Shown: in pieces, positions 46,774 through 56,137 of the stretch | Layout of the letters: every line of letters starts with the position of its first letter | Numbering within the stretch: the stretch's first letter is position 1 | From: Sinomonas humi | GTDB taxonomy: Bacteria > Actinomycetota > Actinomycetes > Actinomycetales > Micrococcaceae | Assembly: GCF_000802235.1 (NCBI RefSeq) | Contig: NZ_JTDL01000147.1 | Location: forward strand, 1 to 64,000 | Direction: 5' to 3' | DNA length: 64,000 bases | Position numbers and translations under genes: made by a program | The notes under the pieces: model-generated | What the model saw: only the letters and a program-made list of their open reading frames with translations | What the model was told of the DNA's origin: nothing | Databases searched by the model: none

Positions 46774-47826
46774 ATGACAGTAGAGCGCCCGGCATTCGAA
46801 GGGCTGCGGGATCGGTTCGGGCGGGTTGCGACCGATCTCCGGCTTTCTTTGACCGACAAGTGCAATCTGCGCTGCTCGTACTGCATGCCCGAAGAGGGCC
46901 TCGCCTGGCTTTCCAAGCAGGCAGTGCTCTCCGCGGAGGAGATAGTGCGGATCGTCGGTATCGGCGTCGACCGGCTTGGAGTCCGCGAGCTCCGTCTCAC
47001 GGGCGGCGAGCCGCTTGTGCGGGCCGATGTGGTCGAGATCGTCGCGGCGCTGCGAGCCGCTCACCCCGACCTCCCCATCGCGCTCACGACCAACGCCGTC
47101 GGGCTCACCGCGAAGGCCGCGCCGCTCAAGGCGGCGGGCTTGACGCGGATCAACATCTCCCTCGACACCCTCCACCCAGAGACATTCGCCCAGCTCACCC
47201 GCAGGCCGTTCTTCGACCGTGTCCTCGCCGGGATCGAGGCAGCCGATGCCGCGGAGCTCGGGCCGATCAAGATCAACGCCGTACTCATGCGCGGGATCAA
47301 CGACGGCGACGGAGCTGAACTCCTCGAGTGGTGCCTCGAACGCGGCTACGAGCTGCGGTTCATCGAACAGATGCCCCTCGACGCCGACCACGGCTGGACC
47401 CGGGAGGGGATGATCACGGCCTCCGAGATCCGCGATCGCCTGAGCGAAGGGTTCACCCTCTCCCCCGATCCCAGAGAGCGCGACGGCGCTCCCGCAGAAC
47501 GCTTCGAAGTCCGCCCCCGCAATGCCGCGGCCGGCGATCCGCCGCTGGGCACCGTGGGCATTATCGCTTCGGTCACCGAGCCGTTCTGTGCCGACTGCAA
47601 GCGGACCCGGATCACCGCCGAGGGCAAGGTCATGAGCTGCCTCTTCTCACGTGAGGAGGTCGATCTCCGCGATCTCCTGCGCGGAGGCGCGGACGACGAC
47701 GAGATCGCCGCCCGCTGGCAAGACGCCATGTGGGTCAAGCCCCGCGCACATGGCATGGGCCACGTGGGCCTCGGCGCCCCCGACTTCGTCCAGCCCGACC
47801 GCTCCATGAGCGCGATCGGGGGCTGA
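46774..47826 (+). CDS. moaA: GTP 3',8-cyclase MoaA
   Basis: Radical SAM enzyme for the first step of molybdenum cofactor synthesis from GTP. The 350-residue protein has the N-terminal cluster motif CNLRCSYCMPEEG, the GGEPLVRADV turn, and the second cluster cysteines in EPFCADCKRTRI plus a later Cys in MSCLFS. The usual C-terminal GG ends the protein (SAIGG). It is divergent from the oxidoreductase and followed by moaD. The start is fixed by TAACGT 6 bases upstream. Confidence 0.97.
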   Translation: MTVERPAFEGLRDRFGRVATDLRLSLTDKCNLRCSYCMPEEGLAWLSKQAVLSAEEIVRIVGIGVDRLGVRELRLTGGEPLVRADVVEIVAALRAAHPDLPIALTTNAVGLTAKAAPLKAAGLTRINISLDTLHPETFAQLTRRPFFDRVLAGIEAADAAELGPIKINAVLMRGINDGDGAELLEWCLERGYELRFIEQMPLDADHGWTREGMITASEIRDRLSEGFTLSPDPRERDGAPAERFEVRPRNAAAGDPPLGTVGIIASVTEPFCADCKRTRITAEGKVMSCLFSREEVDLRDLLRGGADDDEIAARWQDAMWVKPRAHGMGHVGLGAPDFVQPDRSMSAIGG

Positions 47827-47836
47827 AGCGGCACCC

Positions 47837-48106
47837 ATGGTCATTACCCTGCGGTACTACGCCGCGGCCTCCGCCGCGGCCGGCGTCGAAAGCGAGCGGC
47901 TCGAGGTGCCTGAGGACGCCACTCTCGCCTCGGCGCTCGAGGCAGCCCGCGCCGTCGTCCGCTCTCCTGGCCCGGACGCGCCGGGGCTCGAGGAGGTCCT
48001 ACGCCGCTGTTCCTACCTGGTCAACGAAGTCGCGGCGAGGGACCCGAAGCGGCGACTCGCCGACGGCGACCTCGTCGACGTCCTCCCGCCGTTCGCGGGC
48101 GGATAG
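47837..48106 (+). CDS. moaD: MoaD/ThiS family sulfur carrier
   Basis: An 89-residue beta-grasp protein ending in the required GG (PPFAGG), whose C-terminal thiocarboxylate donates sulfur to MoaE. ITLRYYAAASAAAGV and LVNEVAARDP fit MoaD. It starts 10 bases after moaA. No MoeB-type activating enzyme or mobA is in the window. Confidence 0.92.
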   Translation: MVITLRYYAAASAAAGVESERLEVPEDATLASALEAARAVVRSPGPDAPGLEEVLRRCSYLVNEVAARDPKRRLADGDLVDVLPPFAGG

Positions 48107-48121
48107 CGCGAGGATAGGCGC

Positions 48122-48961
48122 GTGATTTCCCAAGTCTTCACCACCTCTATCGCCGGCGAGCCCGAACTCGTCCTCGAGACCCACCATCTGCATCTCGAGG
48201 CACCCAACTGGAGCCAGGACGGGCGCGCCTTGATCCTCAACGGCGACGGAGTCCTGTGGCGGTTCGACCTCGCGACCAACAGCCTCGACCGAATTCCGAT
48301 CTCGGGGGTGCCGGAGCTCAACAACGACCACGTCTTGGACCCCGACGGGGAACACGTCTTCCTCTCCGCGCACGATGGGCACATCTACCGGGCGCCTCTG
48401 AGCGGAGGGCGCGGAGTGCGGGTGACGAACGAGACGGGGCGGCTCCACTTCCTCCACGGGGTGAGCCCGGACGGCGGCACCCTTGCCTACGTGGGGGTCG
48501 AGGCCGAAGGCGACAACCGGTGGGCGCGTGCGAACGTCTTCACGATCCCGTCGCAGGGCGGCCCCGATCAGCAGTTCACCTTCGGAAGCGCGCCAGCGGA
48601 CGGATGCGAGTTCTCCCCGAACGGGAGCTGGATCTACTTCAACACCGAAGCCTTCTCACCGGGGCACGCACAGATCGCACGCATCCCGGCAGAGGGCGGC
48701 GAGCCGGAGCAGCTCACGTTCGACGAGCGGGTCAACTGGTTCCCGCATCTCACCCCGGACGGGAGCGCGGCCGTCTACCTCAGCTACCCCGCTGGCACCC
48801 TGGGGCACCCGGGAGGTCTCGACGTCGAGCTGTGCGTGGTCGCGGACGACTGGACAGATCCCGTCCGCCGGCTGCCGCTTTGGGGCGGCCAAGGAACAAT
48901 CAACGTCCCGAGCTGGTCGCCCGCGGGCGACCGCTTCGCATACGTCGCCTACCAGCCCTGA
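48122..48961 (+). CDS. TolB-like beta-propeller protein
   Basis: A 279-residue protein made of WD40-like PD40 blades: APNWSQDGRALIL, HVLDPDGEHVFLS, HGVSPDGGTLAYVG, CEFSPNGSWIYFN, FPHLTPDGSAAVY and PSWSPAGDRFAYV. No signal peptide is visible, so it is probably cytoplasmic. Relatives are annotated as TolB-related or oligogalacturonate-lyase-like; no catalytic site can be assigned. It lies 15 bases after moaD and could be co-transcribed, but nothing links it to Moco. Confidence 0.75.
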   Translation: MISQVFTTSIAGEPELVLETHHLHLEAPNWSQDGRALILNGDGVLWRFDLATNSLDRIPISGVPELNNDHVLDPDGEHVFLSAHDGHIYRAPLSGGRGVRVTNETGRLHFLHGVSPDGGTLAYVGVEAEGDNRWARANVFTIPSQGGPDQQFTFGSAPADGCEFSPNGSWIYFNTEAFSPGHAQIARIPAEGGEPEQLTFDERVNWFPHLTPDGSAAVYLSYPAGTLGHPGGLDVELCVVADDWTDPVRRLPLWGGQGTINVPSWSPAGDRFAYVAYQP

Positions 48962-49025
48962 GGGATCCCGCGAGATACGACTCAGGGAGGACGACATGCT
49001 CGGGCACTCGGCGTAGCGTGGAGGT

Positions 49026-50099
49026 ATGAAGCGCATCTGGACCCGATGGCTCCCCGCGGCTGCGGCCCCGGCTGCGGTAGCGGTTGCTGTGCTCGCAGGG
49101 GGAGCCTCGGCTGTGACGCCGCCGTCGCCCTCGACTCCCGAACAGGTGCTGGCCCTCGTCGCCGGGCACACAGCGCAAAGGTTCTCGGGAACCATAGAGG
49201 AGAAGGCAGACCTTGGGCTGCCCTCGATCCCCTCCCAGGCGCTCGGACCGGCGACCAGCAGCTCAAGCCTCGGTTCCGCGGCCACGGTCCTCGAACTCCT
49301 CACGACCCCGCACACCGCACGCGTCTACGCCGACGGGCCGAGCAAGCTCCGCGTCCAGGTGATGGACCAGCTCGCCGAGCGCGACGCCGTCCGGAACGGG
49401 AGCGACGCCTGGACGTACGATTCCAAGACCAATACGGCCACGCACGCGAGTCTGCCTTCTGGCACATCGAGCGGTTCAACGAGCCCCAGCGTGCCGGCTG
49501 TGACGCCTGACCAGCTCGCCCAGCGCTTCCTCACGGCCGCAGGGCCGAGCACCAACGTCACGCTCGGTCCAACGACGACGGTCGCAGACCACAGCGCCTA
49601 CACCCTCGTCCTGACGCCCAAGACCTCGGGGACGCTCGTCGCATCTGTGCAGATCGCAGTGGAATCCCAGACCGGGCTTCCGCTGTCAGTGGACGTCTAC
49701 GCGAAGGGCCAGTCCGACCCCGCATTCCATACCGCGTTCCAGAAGCTCGACCTGCACGCCCCGGATGCGTCGGTGTTCGCCTTCACGCCTCCTGCTGGCG
49801 CGACTGTCAAGCAGGAACAGCTCCCGGCGCCGAAGGCCGGTTCCGAAGCTACACCGAAGCCGAAGGCAACGGCGTCCAAGGCGACTGAGCCAGCGAAGAA
49901 CTGGGACTCCGTCGTCGTCGTCCCGGCCGACAAGGTGCCCGCAGGCTTCACCGGCTCGGCGCTTGTCAAGCAGCTCGCCTCCCCCGTCGCCGGCGGCCGA
50001 CTGCTCTCGTCCTCTCTCCTGAACATCCTCATCACGAACGACGGGAGGGTCATCGCCGGTAGCGTCCCCGCGGCGACCCTCATGGCCGCCGCCAAGTGA
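49026..50099 (+). CDS. LolA/RseB-like exported protein
   Basis: A 357-residue exported protein with a signal peptide (about 1-32, cut near ASAVTPP). The mature part resembles the LolA/RseB/DUF2092 fold (about 38-265): TAQRFSGTIEEKADLGLP, SKLRVQVMDQLAERDAVRNG and PDASVFAFTPPAGA. A Pro/Lys/Ala linker and a C-terminal domain (about 290-357) follow. In Gram-positives such proteins are thought to bind lipids or sense envelope stress. The ATG overlaps the next gene's end region: its stop overlaps the ABC ATPase start by 4 bases. TAGCGT (49014-49019) lies 6 bases before the ATG. Confidence 0.78.
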   Translation: MKRIWTRWLPAAAAPAAVAVAVLAGGASAVTPPSPSTPEQVLALVAGHTAQRFSGTIEEKADLGLPSIPSQALGPATSSSSLGSAATVLELLTTPHTARVYADGPSKLRVQVMDQLAERDAVRNGSDAWTYDSKTNTATHASLPSGTSSGSTSPSVPAVTPDQLAQRFLTAAGPSTNVTLGPTTTVADHSAYTLVLTPKTSGTLVASVQIAVESQTGLPLSVDVYAKGQSDPAFHTAFQKLDLHAPDASVFAFTPPAGATVKQEQLPAPKAGSEATPKPKATASKATEPAKNWDSVVVVPADKVPAGFTGSALVKQLASPVAGGRLLSSSLLNILITNDGRVIAGSVPAATLMAAAK

Positions 50100-51034
50100 C
50101 GGAAGCGCTCGCTGTCCGCACCATCGGGCTTACCAAGCGCTTCGGGCGCCAGACCGCGGTCGACCGCCTTGAACTGGCTGTCCCGCAAGGGGCTGTGTTC
50201 GGCTTCCTCGGGCCCAACGGCTCCGGGAAGACGACGACGATCCGCATGCTGCTCGGGCTCGTCGCGCCGACCGAAGGCCAGGCGGTCGTGCTCGGGGAAG
50301 AGATGCCCGAGCGCCTCGGGAACGTGCTCCCCCGGGTGGGCGCGCTCGTCGAGGGGCCCGCCTTCTACCCGTTCCTCTCCGGCGAGGCAAACCTCCGCCG
50401 GTTCGACACCGCCGACCTCAAGTCGCCCGCCGCCACTCAGGGCGCGCGGGTCGCTCGTGCGCTCGAACGTGTCGGGCTCTCGCACGCTGCTCACAAGAAG
50501 GTCCATGCCTACTCCCTGGGGATGAAGCAGCGTCTCGGACTGGCCGCGGCGCTCCTCGTTCCGCGAGAACTGCTCGTCCTCGACGAGCCGACAAACGGAC
50601 TCGATCCCCAGGGCACGCGCGAGGTGCGGTCGCTCATCCGCTCGCTCGCAGACGACGGCACGACCGTTTTCGTCTCAAGCCACCTCCTCGCCGAAGTCGA
50701 GCAGATCTGCACCCACGCGGCGGTGCTCCGTGCAGGCCAGCTCGTGGCGCAGGGGCCACTCGACGAACTCCGCGGCGCGGCGCAGCACCGAATCGAGGTG
50801 CGGACGCCTGACCTAGGAGTGGCTGCCGACGTCCTGCGCAAGTTCGGCCTCAAACCCGAACCGGCGGGGTCAGGCAGCATCGTTGCGGAGGCCGACGGCG
50901 CTCCACCGGCCGAGGACATCGTCGCCGCCCTAGTGCGGGCCGGAGCCCGTGTGCGAGGGTTCAGCGCCGGCGCTGCGAGCCTTGAAGAACGCTTCGTCGA
51001 GCTCACGGGAGAGGGGTTCGATGTTGCAGAATAG
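50096..51034 (+). CDS. ABC transporter ATP-binding protein
   Basis: A 312-residue ATPase with Walker A GPNGSGKTTT, the signature YSLGMKQRLGLA and Walker B LLVLDEPTNGLDPQG. The C-terminal 90 residues (after about 220) form the accessory region common in DrrA/BcrA-type drug or lipid exporters. The GTG start overlaps the upstream stop and the 3' end overlaps the permease by 14 bases, so exported protein, ATPase and permease form one unit. Confidence 0.92.
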   Translation: MTEALAVRTIGLTKRFGRQTAVDRLELAVPQGAVFGFLGPNGSGKTTTIRMLLGLVAPTEGQAVVLGEEMPERLGNVLPRVGALVEGPAFYPFLSGEANLRRFDTADLKSPAATQGARVARALERVGLSHAAHKKVHAYSLGMKQRLGLAAALLVPRELLVLDEPTNGLDPQGTREVRSLIRSLADDGTTVFVSSHLLAEVEQICTHAAVLRAGQLVAQGPLDELRGAAQHRIEVRTPDLGVAADVLRKFGLKPEPAGSGSIVAEADGAPPAEDIVAALVRAGARVRGFSAGAASLEERFVELTGEGFDVAE

Positions 51035-51857
51035 CTTGCTGCCGGGTGTCAGGCTCTTCGCGTCCGAAGTATCCGTCCTGTTCCGACGTTGGCGCACTTG
51101 GGCCATGCTCGCGGCGCTCGCTGCCGTGCCAGTGCTCATTGGGCTCGCTGTCCGCTTCTCGCCCAAGGGGCCGCCGACGGGGCGCGGCCCCGCCTTCCTC
51201 GACCAGATCACTCACAACGGGCTGTTCGTCGGCGTCGTCGGGCTCGTGGTCTGCACGCCCCTCTTCCTCCCGCTCACGGTCGGGGTCGTGGCTGGCGACA
51301 CGATCGCGGGCGAGGCCAGCCTCGGGACGCTGCGCTACCTGCTCGTGGCGCCCGCGGGCCGGCTCCGCCTCCTCGTCATCAAGTACCTCGCCTCAGCGGT
51401 GTTCTGCGTCTCCGCGGCACTCGCCGTCGTCCTCGGAGGTGTCCTCACCGGCCTCGCCCTCTTCCCGGTCGGGCGGGCGACCCTGCTCTCGGGCGACACG
51501 ATCGGGCCGGGCGAGGCCTTCGGGCGGCTCCTGCTCATGGGGGGCTTTGCCACGGTCTCGCTCCTGGGCCTCGCCGCCATCGGTCTCTTCGCCTCGACGA
51601 TGACAACGGTTCCAGTCGGCGCGATGGCCGCCACAGTCGTCCTCGCAGTCGTCTCCCAGGTGCTCGACGCACTCGACCAGCTCGACTGGCTGCACCCGTG
51701 GCTCCTGAGCGACCACTGGCTCGACCTCGCCGACCTCCTGCGCCAACCGATCTCGTGGAGCTCGTTCGGCGCGAACGCCCTCCTTCAGGCGGCGTACGTC
51801 GCCTTCTTCGGAGCGCTCGCCTATGGCAGGTTCAGCACCAAGGACATCCTGGCCTAG
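51021..51857 (+). CDS. ABC transporter permease (ABC-2 type)
   Basis: A 278-residue membrane protein with six transmembrane segments (about 25-45, 65-90, 110-140, 150-172, 180-205 and 250-270). GDTIAGEASLGTLRYLL is the conserved ABC-2 cytoplasmic motif. It pairs with the ATPase upstream. The substrate is unknown; the LolA/RseB-like partner gene hints at a lipid or envelope substrate. The ATG at 51021 lies inside the ATPase gene. Convergent with the M16 peptidase, with overlapping stops. Confidence 0.88.
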   Translation: MLQNSLLPGVRLFASEVSVLFRRWRTWAMLAALAAVPVLIGLAVRFSPKGPPTGRGPAFLDQITHNGLFVGVVGLVVCTPLFLPLTVGVVAGDTIAGEASLGTLRYLLVAPAGRLRLLVIKYLASAVFCVSAALAVVLGGVLTGLALFPVGRATLLSGDTIGPGEAFGRLLLMGGFATVSLLGLAAIGLFASTMTTVPVGAMAATVVLAVVSQVLDALDQLDWLHPWLLSDHWLDLADLLRQPISWSSFGANALLQAAYVAFFGALAYGRFSTKDILA

Positions 51858-53212
51858 AGCCCGAACGTCTCCGTCTCGTCGAACGGTCCCACGACAGTGA
51901 CGGTGCGCGGCGCCGAGGCGAGCTGGGCCGCCAACTCGCGGACGTCGTCGGCCGTCACGGATCGGATCTGGGTGAGCGTCTCGTCGACGTCCTGGAACTC
52001 CCCCGAAACGAGCTCGGCGCGGCCCAGACGGGACATGCGCGAGCCGGTATCCTCAAGCGCCAGCACGATCCCGCCCGAAAGCTGGCCGACCGCCTTGCGG
52101 AGTTCCTCCTCGGTGACCCCGTGCTCGGCGAGCTTGGCAAGCTCGGTGTCCATGAGCGCGAGCACCTGCGGGACCTTGGCTGGCGCGCAGCCGCCGTACA
52201 GGCCGAAGTACCCCGCGTCCGCGTAGGCAGAGGCGAACGAGTAGGTTGAGTAGACGAGCCCCCGCTTCTCACGGATCTCCTGGAACAGGCGTGACGACAT
52301 CCCGCCGCCAAGCACCGCGTTCAGGACGCTCATGACGTAGCGACGGCCGTCAGTCGCCGTGATCGAGGGGCACCCCACGATGACGTTGGCCTGCTCGACC
52401 TGACGCTTGACGACCGTGAGGCCCGGGCGGCCTATGATCTCGGCCGCGGCCGTGGAGCGGCGCGGGACCGGCGCGGTGCCCTCTTCGAGCCGCCATCCCG
52501 CGGACTGGAGCGCCTCAAGCACGAGCCGGCAGACGACGTCATGATCCAGGCCGCCCGCGGCTGTCACCACAAGCTCCGAGGGCCGGTAGTAGCGGCGGTA
52601 ATGCTCCCACACGGAATCACGGGCGACGGCGCGAATCGCCTCAGGCGTGCCCCCGATCGGGCGCCCCAAGGGGTGCTCTCCGAGGACAGAGGCCACGAAA
52701 TGCTCGTGGGCGACGTCCGTCGGGTCGTCGCCGTCCATCGCGATCTCCTCGAGGATGACGTCGCGCTCCTGTTCGAGCTCGTCGGCGTCGAGGACGGCGG
52801 ACGTCACCATGTCGGCGATGACGTCGATCGCCATGGGAAGGTCCGTGTCGAGGACGCGTGCGTAATAGCACGTGCTCTCCTTGGCGGTGGCCGCATTGGA
52901 CTCACCGCCGACCTCGTCGAACGCCGAAGCGATCTCGAGGGCGGTCCGGCGGCGGGTTCCCTTGAAGAGCAGATGCTCAAGGAAGTGGGTGGAGCCATGC
53001 TGGCCCGAAGCTTCATCCCGGGAGCCGACCCCGACCCAGAAGCCGATCGATGCCGAGCGCTGGCCCGGCATCGCCTCAGTGAGGACGCGCACGCCTCCGG
53101 GCAGGATGGAACGCCGCACGACGGCGCCCCCATCCTGCCCGAAGATCGTGGTCGTCGACGGCGCACCGTCGACCAGCTGCCCGGAGGTCAGCGGCAAGGC
53201 AACACTGGCCAT
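51854..53212 (-). CDS. M16 family metallopeptidase
   Basis: A 452-residue zinc protease of the pitrilysin/processing-peptidase family. The inverted zinc motif HxxEH is HFLEH in HGSTHFLEHLLFKGT, with the distal Glu about 75 residues later (ERDVILEEIAMD). The second, non-catalytic half (about 230-450) is complete. It follows pnp by 3 bases, the usual order in actinobacteria. Its natural substrate is unknown. Confidence 0.93.
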   Translation of the reverse strand: MASVALPLTSGQLVDGAPSTTTIFGQDGGAVVRRSILPGGVRVLTEAMPGQRSASIGFWVGVGSRDEASGQHGSTHFLEHLLFKGTRRRTALEIASAFDEVGGESNAATAKESTCYYARVLDTDLPMAIDVIADMVTSAVLDADELEQERDVILEEIAMDGDDPTDVAHEHFVASVLGEHPLGRPIGGTPEAIRAVARDSVWEHYRRYYRPSELVVTAAGGLDHDVVCRLVLEALQSAGWRLEEGTAPVPRRSTAAAEIIGRPGLTVVKRQVEQANVIVGCPSITATDGRRYVMSVLNAVLGGGMSSRLFQEIREKRGLVYSTYSFASAYADAGYFGLYGGCAPAKVPQVLALMDTELAKLAEHGVTEEELRKAVGQLSGGIVLALEDTGSRMSRLGRAELVSGEFQDVDETLTQIRSVTADDVRELAAQLASAPRTVTVVGPFDETETFGL

Positions 53213-53215
53213 GGG

Positions 53216-55492
53216 CTAGGCGTCGGCCGCCTCGGCACTTGCCTGGACGGTCACGGCCTCCTCGTTGCTGGCCTCGTCTTCGGCGATTACGGGTGCGAGC
53301 GAGAGCTTGCCCCGATCGTCGATCTTCGTGATCTCGACCTGGACCTTCTGGCCCACCGAGACGACGTCCTCGACGTTGTCCACGCGCTTGCCACCGGCGA
53401 GCTTGCGCAGCTCGGAGATGTGAAGGAGGCCGTCCTTGCCCGGCGTGAGCGAGACGAACGCACCGAACGTCGTCGTCTTCACGACCGTGCCGAGGTAGCG
53501 CTCGCCCACCTCGGGAAGCTGCGGGTTCGCGATCGCGTTGATCGCAGACCGTGCCGCCTCCGCCGAGGACCCGTCGGTCGCGCCGATGAGCACGGTGCCG
53601 TCGTCCTCGATCGAGATGTCGGCGCCCGTGTCCTCCTGGATCTGGTTGATCATCTTGCCCTTGGGGCCGATGACCTCGCCGATCTTGTCGACCGGGATCT
53701 TGATCGCGATGATGCGCGGCGCGAACTCGGAGAGCTCGTCCGGGCCCTCGATCGCCGCGTTGATGACCGAGAGGATGTGCAGCCGCGCCTCACGAGCCTG
53801 CTTGAGTGCGGCAGCCAGGACCGAGGCGGGGATGCCGTCGAGCTTGGTGTCGAGCTGGATGGCGGTCACGAACTCGCTCGTGCCGGCGACCTTGAAGTCC
53901 ATGTCGCCGAACGCGTCCTCGGCACCGAGGATGTCGGTGAGGGCCGCGTAGCGGGTCTGGCCGTCGACCTCGTCGGAGACGAGGCCCATCGCGATGCCGG
54001 CAACCGGTGCCTTGAGCGGAACGCCCGCGTTGAGCAGCGAGAGCGTCGAAGCGCACACGGAGCCCATCGACGTCGAGCCGTTCGACCCGAGTGCTTCGGA
54101 GACCTGGCGGATCGCGTAGGGGAACTCCTCGCGCGACGGGAGGACCGGGACGAGCGCACGCTCGGCGAGGGCGCCGTGGCCGATCTCGCGACGCTTGGGC
54201 GAACCCACGCGCCCCGTCTCACCCGTGGAATACGGCGGGAAGTTGTAGTTGTGCATGTAGCGCTTGTGCGTCTCGGGCGAGAGCGAGTCGATCTGCTGCT
54301 CCATCTTGAGCATGTTGAGCGTCGTCACGCCGAGGATCTGGGTCTCCCCGCGCTCGAAGATCGCCGAGCCGTGAACTCGCGGCAGGACCTCGACCTCAGC
54401 GGTGAGCTGACGGATGTCGGTGAGGCCACGGCCGTCGATGCGGACCTGGTCACGCAGGATCCGCTGGCGCACGACCTTCTTCGTAACCGAGCGGAACGCG
54501 GCGGAAAGCTCCTTCTCGCGACCCTCGAACTGGCCCGCGAGCTGGCTCACGACCTCGTCCTTGAGCGCATCCGAGGCGGCCTCGCGCTCCTGCTTGTCGG
54601 CGATGCTGAACACCTCTGCGAGGCGCTCGGCCGCGGCAGACTCCACGGCCTCGTAGACGTCCTGCTCGTAGTCGAGGAAGAGCGGGAACTCCCCGGTCGG
54701 CTTCGCCGCGCGCTCCGCAAGGTCCTGCTGGGCCTCGCACAGTGCCCGGATGAACGGCTTGGCCGCCTCGAGGCCCTCCGCCACGACCTCTTCGGTCGGG
54801 GCAGTAGCGCCCTCGTCCTTGATGAGGTTCCAGGAGTGGTCGGTGGCCTCGGCCTCGACCATCATGATTGCAATATCGCCATCGGCACCGCCGGCGCCGC
54901 CGGACACAACCCGGCCGGCCACGACCATGTCGAACGTCGCGTTCTCAAGCTGCGAGTGCTTCGGGAACGCGACCCACTGCGAACCCTCGCCGTCGTGGAC
55001 GAGTGCAACGCGCACGCCACCGATCGGGCCGGAGAAGGGCAGGCCCGCGAGCTGCGTCGACATCGAGGCCGCGTTGATCGCGACCACGTCGTAGAGCTCG
55101 TCCGGATCGATCGCGAGAACGGTCACGACAACCTGGACCTCGTTGCGCAGGCCCTTGACGAACGCGGGGCGGAGCGGGCGGTCCATGAGCCGGCACGCGA
55201 GAATGGCGTCCGTCGAGGGGCGCCCCTCGCGGCGGAAGAACGAGCCGGGGATGCGGCCCGCGGCGTACATGCGCTCCTCGACGTCGACCGTGAGCGGGAA
55301 GAAGTCGAAGCCTTCGCGCGGAGCCTTGCCGGCCGTCGTCGCGGAGAGCAGGGCGGTCTCGTCGTCGATGTAGGCCATCGCTGCCCCGCCGGCCTGCTTG
55401 GCAAGCCGACCCGTCTCGAAGCGCACGACGCGCTGGCCGAAGCGGCCGTTGTCGATGACGGCCTCGGCGAACTGGATCTCGGGACCCTCCAT
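53216..55492 (-). CDS. pnp: Polyribonucleotide nucleotidyltransferase
   Basis: PNPase, a phosphorolytic 3'-5' exoribonuclease that also makes RNA tails in GC-rich bacteria. The 758-residue protein has two RNase PH domains, a KH domain (about 595-655, [20 protein letters not shown]) and an S1 domain (about 670-740). The start [16 protein letters not shown] has GGAGG upstream. The tail ends in an acidic Ala/Glu stretch. rpsO lies 232 bases upstream, behind a large hairpin. Confidence 0.97.
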   Translation of the reverse strand: MEGPEIQFAEAVIDNGRFGQRVVRFETGRLAKQAGGAAMAYIDDETALLSATTAGKAPREGFDFFPLTVDVEERMYAAGRIPGSFFRREGRPSTDAILACRLMDRPLRPAFVKGLRNEVQVVVTVLAIDPDELYDVVAINAASMSTQLAGLPFSGPIGGVRVALVHDGEGSQWVAFPKHSQLENATFDMVVAGRVVSGGAGGADGDIAIMMVEAEATDHSWNLIKDEGATAPTEEVVAEGLEAAKPFIRALCEAQQDLAERAAKPTGEFPLFLDYEQDVYEAVESAAAERLAEVFSIADKQEREAASDALKDEVVSQLAGQFEGREKELSAAFRSVTKKVVRQRILRDQVRIDGRGLTDIRQLTAEVEVLPRVHGSAIFERGETQILGVTTLNMLKMEQQIDSLSPETHKRYMHNYNFPPYSTGETGRVGSPKRREIGHGALAERALVPVLPSREEFPYAIRQVSEALGSNGSTSMGSVCASTLSLLNAGVPLKAPVAGIAMGLVSDEVDGQTRYAALTDILGAEDAFGDMDFKVAGTSEFVTAIQLDTKLDGIPASVLAAALKQAREARLHILSVINAAIEGPDELSEFAPRIIAIKIPVDKIGEVIGPKGKMINQIQEDTGADISIEDDGTVLIGATDGSSAEAARSAINAIANPQLPEVGERYLGTVVKTTTFGAFVSLTPGKDGLLHISELRKLAGGKRVDNVEDVVSVGQKVQVEITKIDDRGKLSLAPVIAEDEASNEEAVTVQASAEAADA

Positions 55493-55662
55493 GGGAGAGC
55501 ACCTCCGTTTCATTGTTGGCGGAGGCGCGGAACCCGGTCTTCGATCGAGGCCCTTGGCGCTGGCCGGAAGGCCGCCCTCAAAGGCCACTACCGAGGACCG
55601 CAGATTGCCGGCGCCTCACAGTGGATTCTCGTAGTCGGTGTAAACGCTTGCGTTAAGGTGTT

Positions 55663-55716
55663 GCGGCCCGCCGCTTCCCATGGGAAGAGCTCTTCCCGCG
55701 GGGAGAGGCGGGCCGC
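55663..55716 (-). terminator. Compound hairpin between rpsO and pnp
   Basis: GCGGCCCGCC (55663-55672) pairs with GGCGGGCCGC (55707-55716); inside lies a perfect palindrome GGGAAGAGCTCTTCCC (55682-55697) that forms its own stem. It begins 9 bases after the rpsO stop. In many bacteria this spacer carries the rpsO terminator and a nuclease processing site that controls pnp; the same is plausible here. Confidence 0.7.
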
Positions 55717-55724
55717 TTCACAGA

Positions 55725-55994
55725 CTACCGGCGCAGGCCGAGACGCTCGATGAGCGAACGGTAGCGGTCGATGTCGGTGTCGTGCAGGTAAGCGAGCATC
55801 CGCTTGCGACGGCCCACGAGCGCGAGCAGGCCGCGCTGGGTGTGGAAGTCGTGCTTGTGCTGCTTCATGTGCTCAGTCAAGTCCTTGATGCGCTTCGTCA
55901 GAACGGCGATCTGGACCTCGGGGGACCCGGTGTCGCCTTCCTTCGTGGCATATTCCTTGATGATCGCCTGCTTGACGGCGGGATCCAAAGCCAT
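55725..55994 (-). CDS. rpsO: 30S ribosomal protein S15
   Basis: The 89-residue S15, which binds 16S rRNA and helps bridge the subunits. [32 protein letters not shown] is the diagnostic helix pair (residues about 45-76). The ATG has GAGGAG upstream. A leader of about 130 bases runs back to a TAGAAT -10 candidate at the kynU stop. S15 represses its own mRNA in several bacteria; whether this leader does so is unknown. Confidence 0.98.
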   Translation of the reverse strand: MALDPAVKQAIIKEYATKEGDTGSPEVQIAVLTKRIKDLTEHMKQHKHDFHTQRGLLALVGRRKRMLAYLHDTDIDRYRSLIERLGLRR

Positions 55995-56131
55995 TGGAAC
56001 TCCTCGTTTCGTGCCGTGCGGCCCGCTGGACGCTGCGTCCCCGGGGAACACCGGCCCACGCTCCGAAAAACTCCGGGAACCGAGCCAGCGCGGCCCAGGC
56101 CGCCACGGACTGCAGCGAGGACCACAGAGGA

Positions 56132-56137
56132 TTCTAT
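56132..56137 (-). promoter_or_regulatory. Probable rpsO promoter (-10)
   Basis: TAGAAT, read on the minus strand, is a near-consensus -10 overlapping the first base of the kynU stop codon. No good -35 was seen. It predicts a structured rpsO leader of about 130 bases (55995-56125). Confidence 0.45.

Noticed and set aside
44382-47318. 978-codon plus-strand ORF across moeA and the oxidoreductase
   Set aside because: Same shadow effect; it runs through the moeA-oxidoreductase boundary and into moaA in another frame.
48996-49016. Six-codon ORF (MLGHSA) with a good ribosome-binding site before the LolA-like gene
   Set aside because: Its stop lies inside the TAGCGT -10 of that gene, so it would end before the main transcript begins; probably chance.
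55643-55656. LacI-type operator near pnp (AAACGCTTGCGTT)
   Set aside because: The two halves are centred on a TT rather than the usual CG and no LacI-family gene is near; left as an unexplained repeat.
52541-55753. 1070-codon plus-strand ORF antisense to the M16 peptidase and pnp genes
   Set aside because: Arg/Asp/Glu/Leu-rich translation typical of the complementary frame of GC-rich genes; the minus strand encodes two complete recognised proteins.
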